In this document: positions 1-8,121 of the stretch, piece by piece
Numbering within the stretch: the stretch's first letter is position 1
How the letters are laid out: every line of letters starts with the position of its first letter
From: Martinezella tropici
GTDB taxonomy: Bacteria > Pseudomonadota > Alphaproteobacteria > Rhizobiales > Rhizobiaceae
Direction: 5' to 3'
Assembly: GCF_003287875.1 (NCBI RefSeq)
Contig: NZ_QMKK01000056.1
Location: 62,001-126,000, forward strand
DNA length: 64,000 nt
The notes under the pieces: model-generated
What the model was told of the DNA's origin: nothing
Databases searched by the model: none
What the model saw: the letters and a program-made list of their open reading frames with translations, nothing else
Program-made: the position numbers and the translations under genes

Positions 1-117
1 TCGATGGCTGTCGCCATGCTCTTTTTTTAAAAGATTGGCGACTGTGACGGCGAGAACCTCTCGGTCGCCAAGGAAGCCTGGCCACATCGGCAACTTACTG
101 CCCTTTTTCGGCAACAT
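1..117 (-). CDS. Start of a small unrecognised protein (partial, runs off the left edge)
   Basis: Thirty-nine codons are open from an ATG to the window edge, so only the N-terminus is visible. A strong ribosome binding site (AAGGAG, 7 bases upstream of the ATG) supports the start. The visible part is basic at the front, then has WPGFLGDREVLAVTVANLL, a short amphipathic stretch ending in EHGDSH. This resembles, from memory, the front of small helix-turn-helix proteins of rhizobia, but the DNA-binding part would lie outside the window. It is transcribed divergently from the recombinase operon, so a regulatory link is possible. That link is inference. Confidence 0.5.
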   Translation of the reverse strand, partial: MLPKKGSKLPMWPGFLGDREVLAVTVANLLKKEHGDSHR

Positions 118-195
118 CTTCCGCTCCTTCATGCGCTAGGATTACAAGGCGGATACCTGCAGAAATGGATGTGCTGGTCGCCGCGGCGGCCTCAA

Positions 196-214
196 GATCA
201 GACGTGTTCTGATC
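196..214. promoter_or_regulatory. Inverted repeat GATCAGA-N5-TCTGATC before the recombinase operon
   Basis: Two perfect 7-base arms flank a 5-base spacer. The repeat ends 6 bases before the AGGAGG ribosome binding site of the recombinase gene. It could be an operator or an mRNA hairpin that masks translation. No other copy was noticed nearby, and the function is unproven. Confidence 0.4.
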
Positions 215-234
215 GACGATAGGAGGGGCGACCA

Positions 235-1797
235 GTGGATCGGGAGACCTTTAGCGCTAGGTCATCGGTGTCGCAGCCTGTGCGGGCTGCCGAATATGTG
301 CGTATGTCGACCGATCATCAGCGATACTCTACCGAAAACCAATCGGAGGCAATCCGGGAATATGCTCAGACTCGCGGTATCGAAATTGTCCGAACATACG
401 CGGATTCCGGAAAGAGTGGGTTGAAAATCGAAGGACGCGATGCGCTCCGACAACTCATCACGGATGTGCAGGTCGGCACAGCCGATTTCACAATGGTCCT
501 GGTATATGATGTCAGTCGCTGGGGCCGTTTCCAGGATGCTGATGAAAGCGCCTATTACGAATACATCTGCCGCCGTGCTGGGATCTCCGTCCAGTATTGC
601 GCGGAGCAGTTTGAAAATGACGGCAGCCCAATATCGACCATCGTCAAAGGCGTCAAGCGAGCTATGGCCGGAGAGTATAGCCGAGAGTTGTCTACAAAGG
701 TTTTCGCAGGACAGGGCCGGCTGATCGAAAAAGGGTACCGGCAAGGGGGGCCAGCTGGTTTCGGTCTGCGACGGACCCTGATCGATGAGCGCGGTCAGAT
801 TAAGGGTATTCTTCATCGTGGGGAGTACAAAAGCATCCAGACCGACCGGGTTATTCTCACTTTAGGGCCGACCGAAGAAGTGGAGCTAGTCCGTGAGATA
901 TATCGCAGGTTCGTCCATCATGGGGAGAGTGAAAGCCAAATCGCGGCTGATCTGAACGAGCGGGGCATCAAATCCGACCTTGGGCGCGACTGGACGAGAG
1001 GGACAGTCCATCAAATCCTGATCAACGAGAAATATGCCGGCGACAATGTATGGAACCGGCGGTCTTTCAAATTGAAGAAAAGGCATGTGCGCAATGATCC
1101 GGACATGTGGATCAGGGCTGACGGCGTATTCGATCCCGTCATCGAGCGCCCCCTCTTCCAAGCGGCCCGAACGCTCATCAACGCTCGGTCATATCGCTTG
1201 AGCGACGATGAAATGCTGCAGTCTTTGCGGGACCTTTACCGGCGAATTGGAAGCTTGTCCGGTATCGTCATTGATGAGTGCGATGGCATGCCGTCGAGCA
1301 GTGTCTACAGCTCGCGCTTCGGAAGCCTTCTCCGAGCCTATAGTCTCGTGGGCTTTAATCCGGATCGAGATTATCGTTATATCGAGATCAATCGAAAACT
1401 GCGCAAGCTCCATCCCGAGGTGCTTGAGGAGGTAATGAGCTCTTTGAAATCCTCGGGAAGTGAGGCTTGGCAGGACAGCGAAAGTGATCGTGTGACTGTC
1501 AATGAAGAGTTCACCCTATCGATCGTAATCGCCCGCTGCTTTCAGACCTCCACGGGACTTTTACGCTGGAAGCTGCGTTTCGACACGTCGCTTGCTCCGG
1601 ACATCACCATTGTTGTCCGCATGGATTCAACCAATCGGAGGCCTTTCGACTACTATCTCCTTCCAAGGCTCGATCTTCTCGCCGAACGATTGAGGATGGC
1701 AGAAGACAACGCTTTGCAGCTCGACGCCTATCGGTTCGACGATCTCGCTATTCTCTATCAGATTGCTGTACCCGTGAACCTGCCGGAGGCCGCGTGA
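235..1797 (+). CDS. Large serine recombinase family protein
   Basis: A site-specific DNA recombinase that should cut and rejoin DNA through a serine-phosphate intermediate. The resolvase-type catalytic domain spans about residues 17-165, with the likely nucleophile Ser25 in YVRMSTDHQ and the arginine-rich active-site motif VSRWGR. The recombinase DNA-binding domain follows at about 190-300 (GGPAGFGLRR, LNERGI, INEKYAG). The C-terminal 200 residues lack the CxxC zinc ribbon often found in this family. It starts at GTG with AGGAGGGG 6 bases upstream. Its stop overlaps the start of the next gene, so the three genes are translationally coupled. The partners suggest a mobile or partition-linked element rather than a simple resolvase. 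Confidence 0.9.
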   Translation: MDRETFSARSSVSQPVRAAEYVRMSTDHQRYSTENQSEAIREYAQTRGIEIVRTYADSGKSGLKIEGRDALRQLITDVQVGTADFTMVLVYDVSRWGRFQDADESAYYEYICRRAGISVQYCAEQFENDGSPISTIVKGVKRAMAGEYSRELSTKVFAGQGRLIEKGYRQGGPAGFGLRRTLIDERGQIKGILHRGEYKSIQTDRVILTLGPTEEVELVREIYRRFVHHGESESQIAADLNERGIKSDLGRDWTRGTVHQILINEKYAGDNVWNRRSFKLKKRHVRNDPDMWIRADGVFDPVIERPLFQAARTLINARSYRLSDDEMLQSLRDLYRRIGSLSGIVIDECDGMPSSSVYSSRFGSLLRAYSLVGFNPDRDYRYIEINRKLRKLHPEVLEEVMSSLKSSGSEAWQDSESDRVTVNEEFTLSIVIARCFQTSTGLLRWKLRFDTSLAPDITIVVRMDSTNRRPFDYYLLPRLDLLAERLRMAEDNALQLDAYRFDDLAILYQIAVPVNLPEAA

Positions 1798-2696
1798 TGT
1801 CTGCTCTTCATATAGAAATGATCCCTATTTCGCGGATCTCAGTCCTAAACCCGCGCGCTCGCAATAAAAGGCAGCATCGGGATATCGTAAACAATATCGA
1901 AGCCATTGGCCTCAAACGCCCGATCACTGTTAGCCGCCACGATGGTCCAGGCGGACTACGGTATGATCTGGTTTGCGGGGAGGGGCGGTTGGAAGCTTTC
2001 CAGATGCTCGGGCAAAGCGAAATTCCAGCGGTTGTCATCGAGGCCAGCGAGGACAAATGCCTTGTGATGAGCCTGGTCGAAAACATTGCTCGACCAACGC
2101 CCAGACCGATCGATCTCATGCGCGAGATCGGTTCTTTGAAAGCGCGTGGCTACACTGACGCTGCAATTGCCGAGAAAATCGGCGTGGGAACATCCTGGGT
2201 CTATATGATCGCAACGCTCCTTGAAAAAGGAGAGGAACGTCTCGTTGCGGCTGTCGAAACCGGTCTGATACCGATCACACTGGCGATGGAGATTTCTCGA
2301 GCAGAAACTGAAGAAGCTCAGAGCCTGCTGCTGGAAGCCTATGAGGCAGGCCAGCTTCGCGGAAAAAAATTGGCAGCCGTCCGACGGTTACTCGACATGC
2401 GTATGCGCGCACGGGGAAAGGGGCTGCCAGCAGCGCCTCTCGGTCGAAAGGGCACGGGTCGGCGGATGACGGCCCATGATCTGATGCAGGTCTACCAGCG
2501 AGAAGCGGAAAAACAACGCCTGCTGGTCAAGAAATCCGATTTCACCCAAACACGTCTTCTCTTCATTGTGGAAGCGATCAAGGACCTTCTCGCCGATGAA
2601 GGCTTTGTCAACTTATTGAGGGCTGAGGGGTTGGCCACAATGCCGAAAGCGCTCGCAAACCGAATTTCCGGAGAGCACGATGACCGAAGGGCATAA
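1797..2696 (+). CDS. ParB/RepB-like partition protein, first of a pair
   Basis: The N-terminal ParB/Sulfiredoxin-type domain (about residues 4-95) carries CGEGRLEAFQMLG and LVENIARPTPRPID, which match the two nucleotide-binding motifs of ParB CTPases (GERR-like and ENxxR). A helix-turn-helix follows (TDAAIAEKIGVGTSWVYMI, near 115-140), then a basic helical C-terminus of the RepB type. ATG at 1797 shares its A with the TGA of the recombinase and has GGAGG 7 bases upstream; a GTG three bases earlier is less likely. No ParA partner is encoded beside it, so classical segregation is unlikely to be the whole story. Coupling to the recombinase suggests a role in site choice or complex assembly (inference). 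Confidence 0.85.
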   Translation: MSALHIEMIPISRISVLNPRARNKRQHRDIVNNIEAIGLKRPITVSRHDGPGGLRYDLVCGEGRLEAFQMLGQSEIPAVVIEASEDKCLVMSLVENIARPTPRPIDLMREIGSLKARGYTDAAIAEKIGVGTSWVYMIATLLEKGEERLVAAVETGLIPITLAMEISRAETEEAQSLLLEAYEAGQLRGKKLAAVRRLLDMRMRARGKGLPAAPLGRKGTGRRMTAHDLMQVYQREAEKQRLLVKKSDFTQTRLLFIVEAIKDLLADEGFVNLLRAEGLATMPKALANRISGEHDDRRA

Positions 2697-3612
2697 TGAG
2701 GAGGATGGGCAAATACATCTGGCGTTCGATCGGGATATCCGAACGATTCCTATCTCGTCGATCCTTCCACTGAAATCTCTACCTGATGGCGCGCGCGAGA
2801 GCCGAAAGTTTGCGCAAGTCTTGAGCTCGATCAAGGCAATTGGATTGGTCGAAGCACCGGTCGTCATTGAGGATACCAGGCAGCCAGGTATTTGGTTTCT
2901 TCTAGACGGCCATCTGCGACTAGAGGCATTGAAGGAGCTAGGCCTCCTTGAGGTTGAATGTCTGATCGCAACTGACGACGACACCTATACATATAATAAG
3001 CGTGTCAATCGACTGGCCCCCATTCAGGAACATAGGATGATCGCGCGGGCGATCGACAGAGGCGTCGCGCCGGCCGACATAGCTGATGCCTTAGGTCTTC
3101 AAATGGAATCTGTTATACGCCGGTTCAGACTACTTGACGGCATCAGTCCTGAGGCCGCGGAGATGCTGAAAGACACGCCATGTTCGATGACCGTTATCGA
3201 CGTGTTACGGCAGATGTCGGCTGTCAGGCAAATAGAGGCCGCGGACCTAATGATTGGTCAGCATAATTTTTCCATCATGTTTGCCAAAGCTATACGCGCC
3301 GCCACTCCAGATAGCCAACTCGTTGCTCCTAAAAAATTTTCAGGCCGGGCTGCCGGCACTCCATCCGGTCAGCAGATCGCGCGAATGGAGAGGGAGCTGG
3401 CAGCGCTACAAACTCAAGTGAAGAACATCGAAGAGACCTACGGAATCGATAATCTGCATCTTACCGTCGCACGGGGATACATCACTAAACTATTGGCCAA
3501 TAGCCGCATCACCTGGTGGTTAGAAAATCACCGGCAGGAGTATCTTGGGGAATTCCAGAAAATTGCAGAGATCGAGTCGATCGCCCCTTTCAAGGATGCT
3601 CCCGAGGTCTAG
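2680..3612 (+). CDS. ParB/RepB-like protein, divergent second of the pair
   Basis: It has the same architecture as the upstream gene but is clearly divergent. The ParB-like domain has LLDGHLRLEALKELG where canonical ParB has GERRxRA, and YNKRVNRLAPIQEHRMI in the place of ENxxRxDL. Both CTP-binding motifs are therefore altered and may no longer hydrolyse nucleotide. A helix-turn-helix is visible at PADIADALGLQMESVIRRFRLL. The C-terminal half is helical, with a possible coiled coil at IARMERELAALQTQVKNIEETYG. The start lies 17 bases inside the previous gene with GGAGAG upstream, so all three genes form one operon. Two unlike ParB-like subunits suggest a heteromeric complex working with the recombinase (inference). 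Confidence 0.8.
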   Translation: MTEGHNEEDGQIHLAFDRDIRTIPISSILPLKSLPDGARESRKFAQVLSSIKAIGLVEAPVVIEDTRQPGIWFLLDGHLRLEALKELGLLEVECLIATDDDTYTYNKRVNRLAPIQEHRMIARAIDRGVAPADIADALGLQMESVIRRFRLLDGISPEAAEMLKDTPCSMTVIDVLRQMSAVRQIEAADLMIGQHNFSIMFAKAIRAATPDSQLVAPKKFSGRAAGTPSGQQIARMERELAALQTQVKNIEETYGIDNLHLTVARGYITKLLANSRITWWLENHRQEYLGEFQKIAEIESIAPFKDAPEV

Positions 3613-3628
3613 GCCTTGAGGCAGCTTT

Positions 3629-3985
3629 TTAACGCCGAAGCCGACAGCCCACATCATCGACTGGTTCCACATCGCCATGAAGATCCAGCCAATGCAGCAG
3701 ATCGCCAATTACCTGTGTCACTCCACCTCTGACCGTGCCGATGTACTGCCTATTGACAGGGACGTCACGGCCGTGAAGCGGCGTCTGTGGCGCGGTCGCG
3801 TCGATCGGGCGATCCGCGACCTGGAGCAACTCTTGGTAAGTCTCAGGCAGCGCAGCGGGAAGGTGAATTCTCGATCGCACGGCTTCACAGCCTTTGCTCG
3901 CAGCTCCTGACCTACATCCGTTCCAACCGCGGCGAAGGGCGCCATCCAGCAACCACTTGCAACCATTCCTTAGCCATCGAATAAC
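3629..3985 (+). pseudogene. ISKra4-family transposase remnant
   Basis: The sequence begins mid-protein with AHIIDWFHIAMKIQPMQQIANYL, followed by WRGRVDRAIRDLEQLL. These match, from memory, the segment around the catalytic aspartate of ISKra4-type transposases. After a frameshift near 3840 the match continues as LLTYIRSNRGEGR. No start codon or complete ORF is left. It begins directly after the recombinase operon. Confidence 0.65.
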
Positions 3986-4081
3986 TTATAAGTTGACCAG
4001 AACAGTCCGCCGCCTGCAAAGATTTGGATGGGCGGCTATTCGTTGACCGCGTTCGATTTTTGAGTTCCGGAACACTATTTT

Positions 4082-4855
4082 ATGCAACCAAAGATAATTT
4101 ATTCCCGATTTCCACAATCATGGAATCTGAGTGCCAACTTCTTAGCTGCCTTCATTATCTTTCTCGGGACGGGAATCGCTCTTTTTGCCGGCTGGCTCGA
4201 TTTGCCGGTGGCCGTTTTCGTGTTCGTCTTAGCTGGCTGGATCGTCTCCTTATGCCTACACGAGGGCGCCCACGCGCTCGCAGCATATTGGGGCGGAGAT
4301 CGAAGTGTTTCTGCAAAAGGATATCTCAGCCTCGAGCCGCTGGCTTACGCCCAGCCATTCTTAAGTTTCGGTCTGCCTCTGCTCTACCTGATATTGGGCG
4401 GAATCGGTCTTCCAGGCGGCGCTGTATCTATCGATCATGGAGTACTTAGAAATAAGCACTGGCAGGCTTTCGTATCTGCTGCCGGCCCACTGACAAACTT
4501 GGTGTTCCTGATAATCCTCACTCTTCCCTTCCTCCTCGGATTGGCTGATGACGATTCGCGCTTCTGGCAGGCCGCAGCCCTTCTCGGAGCTTTGCAGGCT
4601 TCCGCTGTCGTCTTGAATCTTCTTCCCATTCCTGGCCTGGATGGCTTTGGCATCCTGCGACCATATCTCCCACGGGATATGCAACTGCAGGCCAATCAAA
4701 TAGCCCCGATGCTGAGCGTCCTATTGCTGATGATGTTCACTTCCCATTCTGCAAATAGCGCTCTCTGGCGTGCCGTTTTCGAGCTTACCGATTTCTTTTC
4801 CGTTGATCGGTTTCTCATCCATGAGGGGTGGAATTCATTCCGCTTTTGGATGTGA
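4082..4855 (+). CDS. Site-2-protease-like membrane metalloprotease (M50 family)
   Basis: A 257-residue polytopic membrane protein with about six hydrophobic segments. HEGAH at residues 60-64 is the zinc-binding HExxH motif inside a membrane helix. NLLPIPGLDGFGIL, with Asp187, is the matching NPxDG-type motif that supplies the third zinc ligand. Members cleave transmembrane segments of other proteins or process regulators. No PDZ domain is present, so this is a minimal short form. No anti-sigma factor or obvious substrate lies next to it. The ribosome binding site is weak, and the start was chosen because the hydrophobic N-terminus follows directly. Confidence 0.8.
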   Translation: MQPKIIYSRFPQSWNLSANFLAAFIIFLGTGIALFAGWLDLPVAVFVFVLAGWIVSLCLHEGAHALAAYWGGDRSVSAKGYLSLEPLAYAQPFLSFGLPLLYLILGGIGLPGGAVSIDHGVLRNKHWQAFVSAAGPLTNLVFLIILTLPFLLGLADDDSRFWQAAALLGALQASAVVLNLLPIPGLDGFGILRPYLPRDMQLQANQIAPMLSVLLLMMFTSHSANSALWRAVFELTDFFSVDRFLIHEGWNSFRFWM

Positions 4856-5151
4856 AGCCTTTTAAATAGCTGGCGATGGAGCATCGGTTTTCGGCTCGTC
4901 TGACCCGTCGGAGAAGTTGGATGAAGCTGCCGGAGGTTTTTTGCGTTGCTGACCATCGCTCGAAGGAGTTTGCAATTTCGTTGACCAAATTGGCCGCGCC
5001 GCGGTTCGATTGGCCAATATCTCCTCCACCCATACGTAACCCGCACCGGGCAGAGATCTTTGCAGGACGACGAAGGATTGCCCACTTCATCACGGTCAGA
5101 GGCGTCGATCGAGGATGCCAAACGACCTGGCCGCGCTGGCGCTCGCGCGGC
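4856..5151. other. No convincing gene
   Basis: The minus strand is open in two overlapping frames here, but neither shows a recognisable domain or a good start. It adjoins the broken end of an IS3 element and may be degraded mobile-element DNA. Confidence 0.4.
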
Positions 5152-5359
5152 GGCTATCGGCGGCTCGCCTTTCGCGATTGAGGAGCGCGGCGATCCGCCG
5201 ATAGCCATAGGTTGGCTTTTGATCCACCAGCCTGCGAATGGCGGGCAGAAGCTCTGTATCCTCGGCCTTGTGATAGGGCCCGCGCGGCTTTGATCTGCCT
5301 TTCAGCCGCTCAACGAGGTTGGAGCGGGAGACGCCCAGCGTGTCTGCGACGGTCTTCAT
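5096..5359 (-). pseudogene. IS3 transposase orfB, truncated
   Basis: The first 60 residues match the start of IS3 orfB (VADTLGVSRSNL, RGPYHKAEDTELLPAIRRLV, PTYGYRRIAALLNRE). After that the frame runs into unrelated sequence and stops. The whole DDE catalytic core is absent, so no active transposase can be made. Confidence 0.75.
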
Positions 5360-5818
5360 CGGGAACCGTCCTTCGGCAACAAGATCGGCCGCGATATCCG
5401 TTTTTTTGAGTCTGCTTTCGAAAGTGCTTCGCGGAGGATTTCGACCTCCATCGTTTTGCGGCCGAGCATGCGCTCCAGCTCGCGGACGCGGTCCTCCAGC
5501 TTCTTCACTTCCGAATTGCCCACAACCGGCTCGTCAGAATCCACGGCTGCAGCACCTCCCTCGCTCAAGAGCCTGCGCCACCGGTAAAGCAGATTGGGCG
5601 CAACGCCATGGCGGCGAGCGGTGGAAGATACCGTCTCGCCTGGTTCGAAACTCTGCTCGATCATTGTCAGCTTTTGCTCGGTTGTCCACCGTCTGCGCCG
5701 GACATCACCCGTCAGCAGTTCAACGTGTCGATACTCGTTAGACATAAGCATGTCCTCAAGCCTGTGCTTGAGCCTTTCTGCTTATGCCGACTGTCCGGTC
5801 AGAACGGGGTGCAGTTCA
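5152..5818 (-). mobile_element. Truncated IS3-family insertion sequence
   Basis: The right end reads inward as TGAACTGCACCCCGTTCTG, a plausible IS3-type terminal repeat. Behind it come orfA and the first part of orfB. A run of seven A on the coding strand (positions 5401-5407) lies in the orfA/orfB overlap and fits programmed -1 frameshifting of this family. The left end is missing, and orfB loses its match near 5165 at a fold-back repeat. Confidence 0.75.
5356..5751 (-). CDS. IS3 transposase orfA
   Basis: A 131-residue orfA of the IS3 family. Its helix-turn-helix (RRRWTTEQKLTMIEQSF through NLLYRWRRLL) binds the element ends. A leucine-zipper-like segment follows (VKKLEDRVRELERMLGRKTMEVEILREAL), which normally mediates dimerisation. 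The end overlaps orfB at the A7 slippery run. The gene looks intact, but with orfB truncated it could at most act as a DNA-binding remnant. Confidence 0.8.
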   Translation of the reverse strand: MLMSNEYRHVELLTGDVRRRRWTTEQKLTMIEQSFEPGETVSSTARRHGVAPNLLYRWRRLLSEGGAAAVDSDEPVVGNSEVKKLEDRVRELERMLGRKTMEVEILREALSKADSKKRISRPILLPKDGSR

Positions 5819-5992
5819 GTGGGAAAGCTTTTCTCACATGCGAAGCCCAGATTTTCGGATGAGTCCTTACAGTGGAAGCGGAAAATTGAGCCTATAATGT
5901 CCACGTAATACCTGTCAGTGGCGTTGACATCGATTTTCCTCGAAGTAGATTTCGATGTTATTTTGTGAAACGCGGCGCAAGCGGGGGCTTAT

Positions 5993-6553
5993 ATGCCAAT
6001 TCTTATACTGATCTTCATGGGAGTTTTCGGGGGTATCGGCGCTGCAATGGCTGGCAGCCGAGGCAGAAGTGGAGTCGCTTGGTTTTTCATATGTGCGTTT
6101 ACTGGTCTCTTCGGTATCATTATTCTCGCATTGATCGGCTCATCATCAGTACCAGCGACAGCGCAACTTGCAGCCCCCAGCAGTCAAGGGCCTGACCTGA
6201 AAAAGCGCTGGTCAACTCTCGTAGATTTGGATCCAGATATTGCAGCGGCTTCGGCGAAAGCCAGATCATACGGTCAAGAATGTGAAGATATACTTGCAGA
6301 TAAATACCTTACCTTAAACGACAAAGCCTATCTGTCAGCTGCCCTAGAGAAAGCAATCGCAGGATTTCAATCTCAGGCACAAGAACGGCAGGTAATGATA
6401 CGGCAGCAAGGTGACGATTCAGGGGAGATCAAGGGACCGCTCGGCATATCGAAATATGCGCGCAAAGAGGATCGTTTCGTAATCGTTTCAGGTCCGTTTG
6501 TCGGCAATAGCTTCACAACACACGACGATATGGTCCGCTTTTTCTCAGCTTGA
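5993..6553 (+). CDS. Unrecognised membrane-anchored protein
   Basis: 186 residues. Two hydrophobic segments at about 1-20 and 28-50 form an N-terminal hairpin (glycine-rich GVFGGIGAAMAGSRGRSG between them). A soluble helical domain of about 130 residues follows, ending in SKYARKEDRFVIVSGPFVGNSFTTHDDMVRFFSA. The C-terminal 30 residues look like a small beta-rich unit. I do not recognise a family. AT content is higher than in the metabolic genes further right, consistent with accessory DNA. Confidence 0.6.
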   Translation: MPILILIFMGVFGGIGAAMAGSRGRSGVAWFFICAFTGLFGIIILALIGSSSVPATAQLAAPSSQGPDLKKRWSTLVDLDPDIAAASAKARSYGQECEDILADKYLTLNDKAYLSAALEKAIAGFQSQAQERQVMIRQQGDDSGEIKGPLGISKYARKEDRFVIVSGPFVGNSFTTHDDMVRFFSA

Positions 6554-7146
6554 CCTACCATCGGTCGTCAATCGAAAGCCCAACCAGCACTTTTGCGGGT
6601 CGGGTAGCAACCCATCGGGCGTGATTCCTTAGTTGCTATATATCGGCCTTCAACGAGGGACAGAGCATGACGTCGGCCCGGCTTACTGGCCATGTTAGGG
6701 CGATTTTCGTCCGCTGGTTCATCACCGCTGAAGCCAATTCACGGTGATGGTCGAAGGCGATGTCGTGTTGGAGAATGTGGAACAGATTGGCCGTCCGATA
6801 ACTGGTCGATGCTCTCGAACATCGCAGCAGATGATCGAGCACCATTATACCCATGTCACAGGCGAGGATATCAAAGATCGAATGAAGCCGTTACGGACGA
6901 ACCGGTGGGCTCCGTCAACGCCAAGTGCTGAGCGACCTTTTTGCTCTTCAAGAAGAGCATCAGAATTTCAGCAATATAGCACATGTCTGCCATGGAATAT
7001 GTCGGGTGTCGGTTAGGATCGAGCAGACAGAGCATACAAAACTGGAATGTACCGACCTATGGCTTCGCGCGAAGCTGGAAGTTAAGCTTACTGAGCTTGC
7101 GATTCGCTAAACTTGCGAAGCTGACATTAATGAGGAGCGAGCCCAG
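6554..7146. other. Gene-poor stretch with possible recombinase debris
   Basis: No intact gene is visible. Around 6810-6900 the + strand reads SQQMIEHHYTHVTGEDIKDRM, which resembles the end of a tyrosine integrase (the final catalytic tyrosine in a HxYxH-like context), but the flanking frame does not hold up. Treat it as possible debris only. Confidence 0.3.
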
Positions 7147-7794
7147 TTGAGCAGAGAACGTTCCGAAATGCGCAATTTAGCACACCGGCTATACCGAGAT
7201 CACAAGAAGATGCTGGATCTCATCCCCAAGCATAACCCGGCTCCGGATTTTGGGTTTGTAGTCTATCGACTATTTGGTGACAGCCCCACACGGGGGAAAT
7301 CGGCCAAGGTTGGCGACGGTGAGCTCGTATATTCGGGATTTGCGAAAAACGGTGTGAGCTTCCTGCCTGCCAATTGGCGCAAGGAGCTGGATAGAATCGG
7401 CGTCACATGGCGGGGTTGCGAGAATTGGTGGCTGGGCTATCCGTTTATCTCTTTGATGGAATTGAAGGTAGCCGATGACGGCACCAAAGGGAACCTCAAG
7501 CTCAATGCAGAAGTCGGCCCTATCTCAAATCATAAAGTCCGGAAAGGTATCATCTCGGCGATCACTGCGGCGGCACGTGAAAAAAACTTTGATCGTCTCC
7601 TATTCCCGGTCGGCGCCTCGGACAAAGGGCGCCTCTACTCACGTTTTCTGCGCAAGAATTCCATCGCTGTAAACGACATTTATGACACGGACGAAATGGG
7701 AACAAAATTCATGCAGCTTATTGCTGACTTCGGGCCGGAATTCGAATTGGTTGCAAGTGTTATACCGGAGTTCTTTCGCTTGGGCGAGCTATGA
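7147..7794 (+). CDS. Unrecognised 215-residue protein
   Basis: The frame opens with TTG at 7147; an ATG seven codons later (7168) is the alternative start. The sequence is well-formed and aromatic-rich in the middle (WRKELDRIGVTWRGCENWWLGYPFISLMELKV), then has a basic helical part (KVRKGIISAITAAAREKNFD) and a polar C-terminus. The layout WW...P followed by a lysine/arginine-rich helix recalls the C-terminal half of some PD-(D/E)xK nuclease-like proteins, but I see no full catalytic motif. No functional partner is adjacent. Confidence 0.55.
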   Translation: MSRERSEMRNLAHRLYRDHKKMLDLIPKHNPAPDFGFVVYRLFGDSPTRGKSAKVGDGELVYSGFAKNGVSFLPANWRKELDRIGVTWRGCENWWLGYPFISLMELKVADDGTKGNLKLNAEVGPISNHKVRKGIISAITAAAREKNFDRLLFPVGASDKGRLYSRFLRKNSIAVNDIYDTDEMGTKFMQLIADFGPEFELVASVIPEFFRLGEL

Positions 7795-7961
7795 TAGTCG
7801 TGTGAAAGGAAGCTACGCAGAACAATCCGATAGAACATAGAGAATTGTTCATCGACATTAATAGATGATATCGTTGCAGTTAGCTTTTTGTTAACCAATC
7901 CAAGTGCAAAACGTTAATGAAAGTGCTCTGCCTGGTTGCATAGGAAAATCTCCGCAGAGAA

Positions 7962-8020
7962 GCCCTAAACCGTCGAGTTTACTCGCTTTTTTAGGGCGAC
8001 GGTCTCGCCATTATGGCGAG
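7962..8020 (+). promoter_or_regulatory. Two hairpins in the flagellin leader
   Basis: GCCCTAAA (7962-7969) pairs with TTTAGGGC (7990-7997), enclosing a second perfect hairpin CGAGT-TT-ACTCG (7974-7985). Immediately after comes CTCGCC-ATTAT-GGCGAG (8004-8020). They lie about 100 bases before the flagellin start. Leader RNA structure controls flagellin translation in alphaproteobacteria through FlbT, so regulation is plausible. The first structure could also be a terminator. Confidence 0.45.
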
Positions 8021-8121
8021 CACCCCCGTGGTTAACCGTTAAAGTGTTCCCACCCCTATCCTCTTTCTGCCGGGCCGATCATGACGTCCGGGAGCTAGCC
8101 TATACTCAGGGAGCTTTTAAC

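Noticed and set aside
4696..5208. Open minus-strand frame over the end of the M50 gene and the IS3 junction
   Set aside because: It overlaps the well-supported M50 gene and has no coherent domain.
6810..6900. Possible tyrosine-integrase C-terminus (QMIEHHYTHVTGED)
   Set aside because: Only about 20 residues match by eye and the rest of the frame does not; listed only as possible debris.
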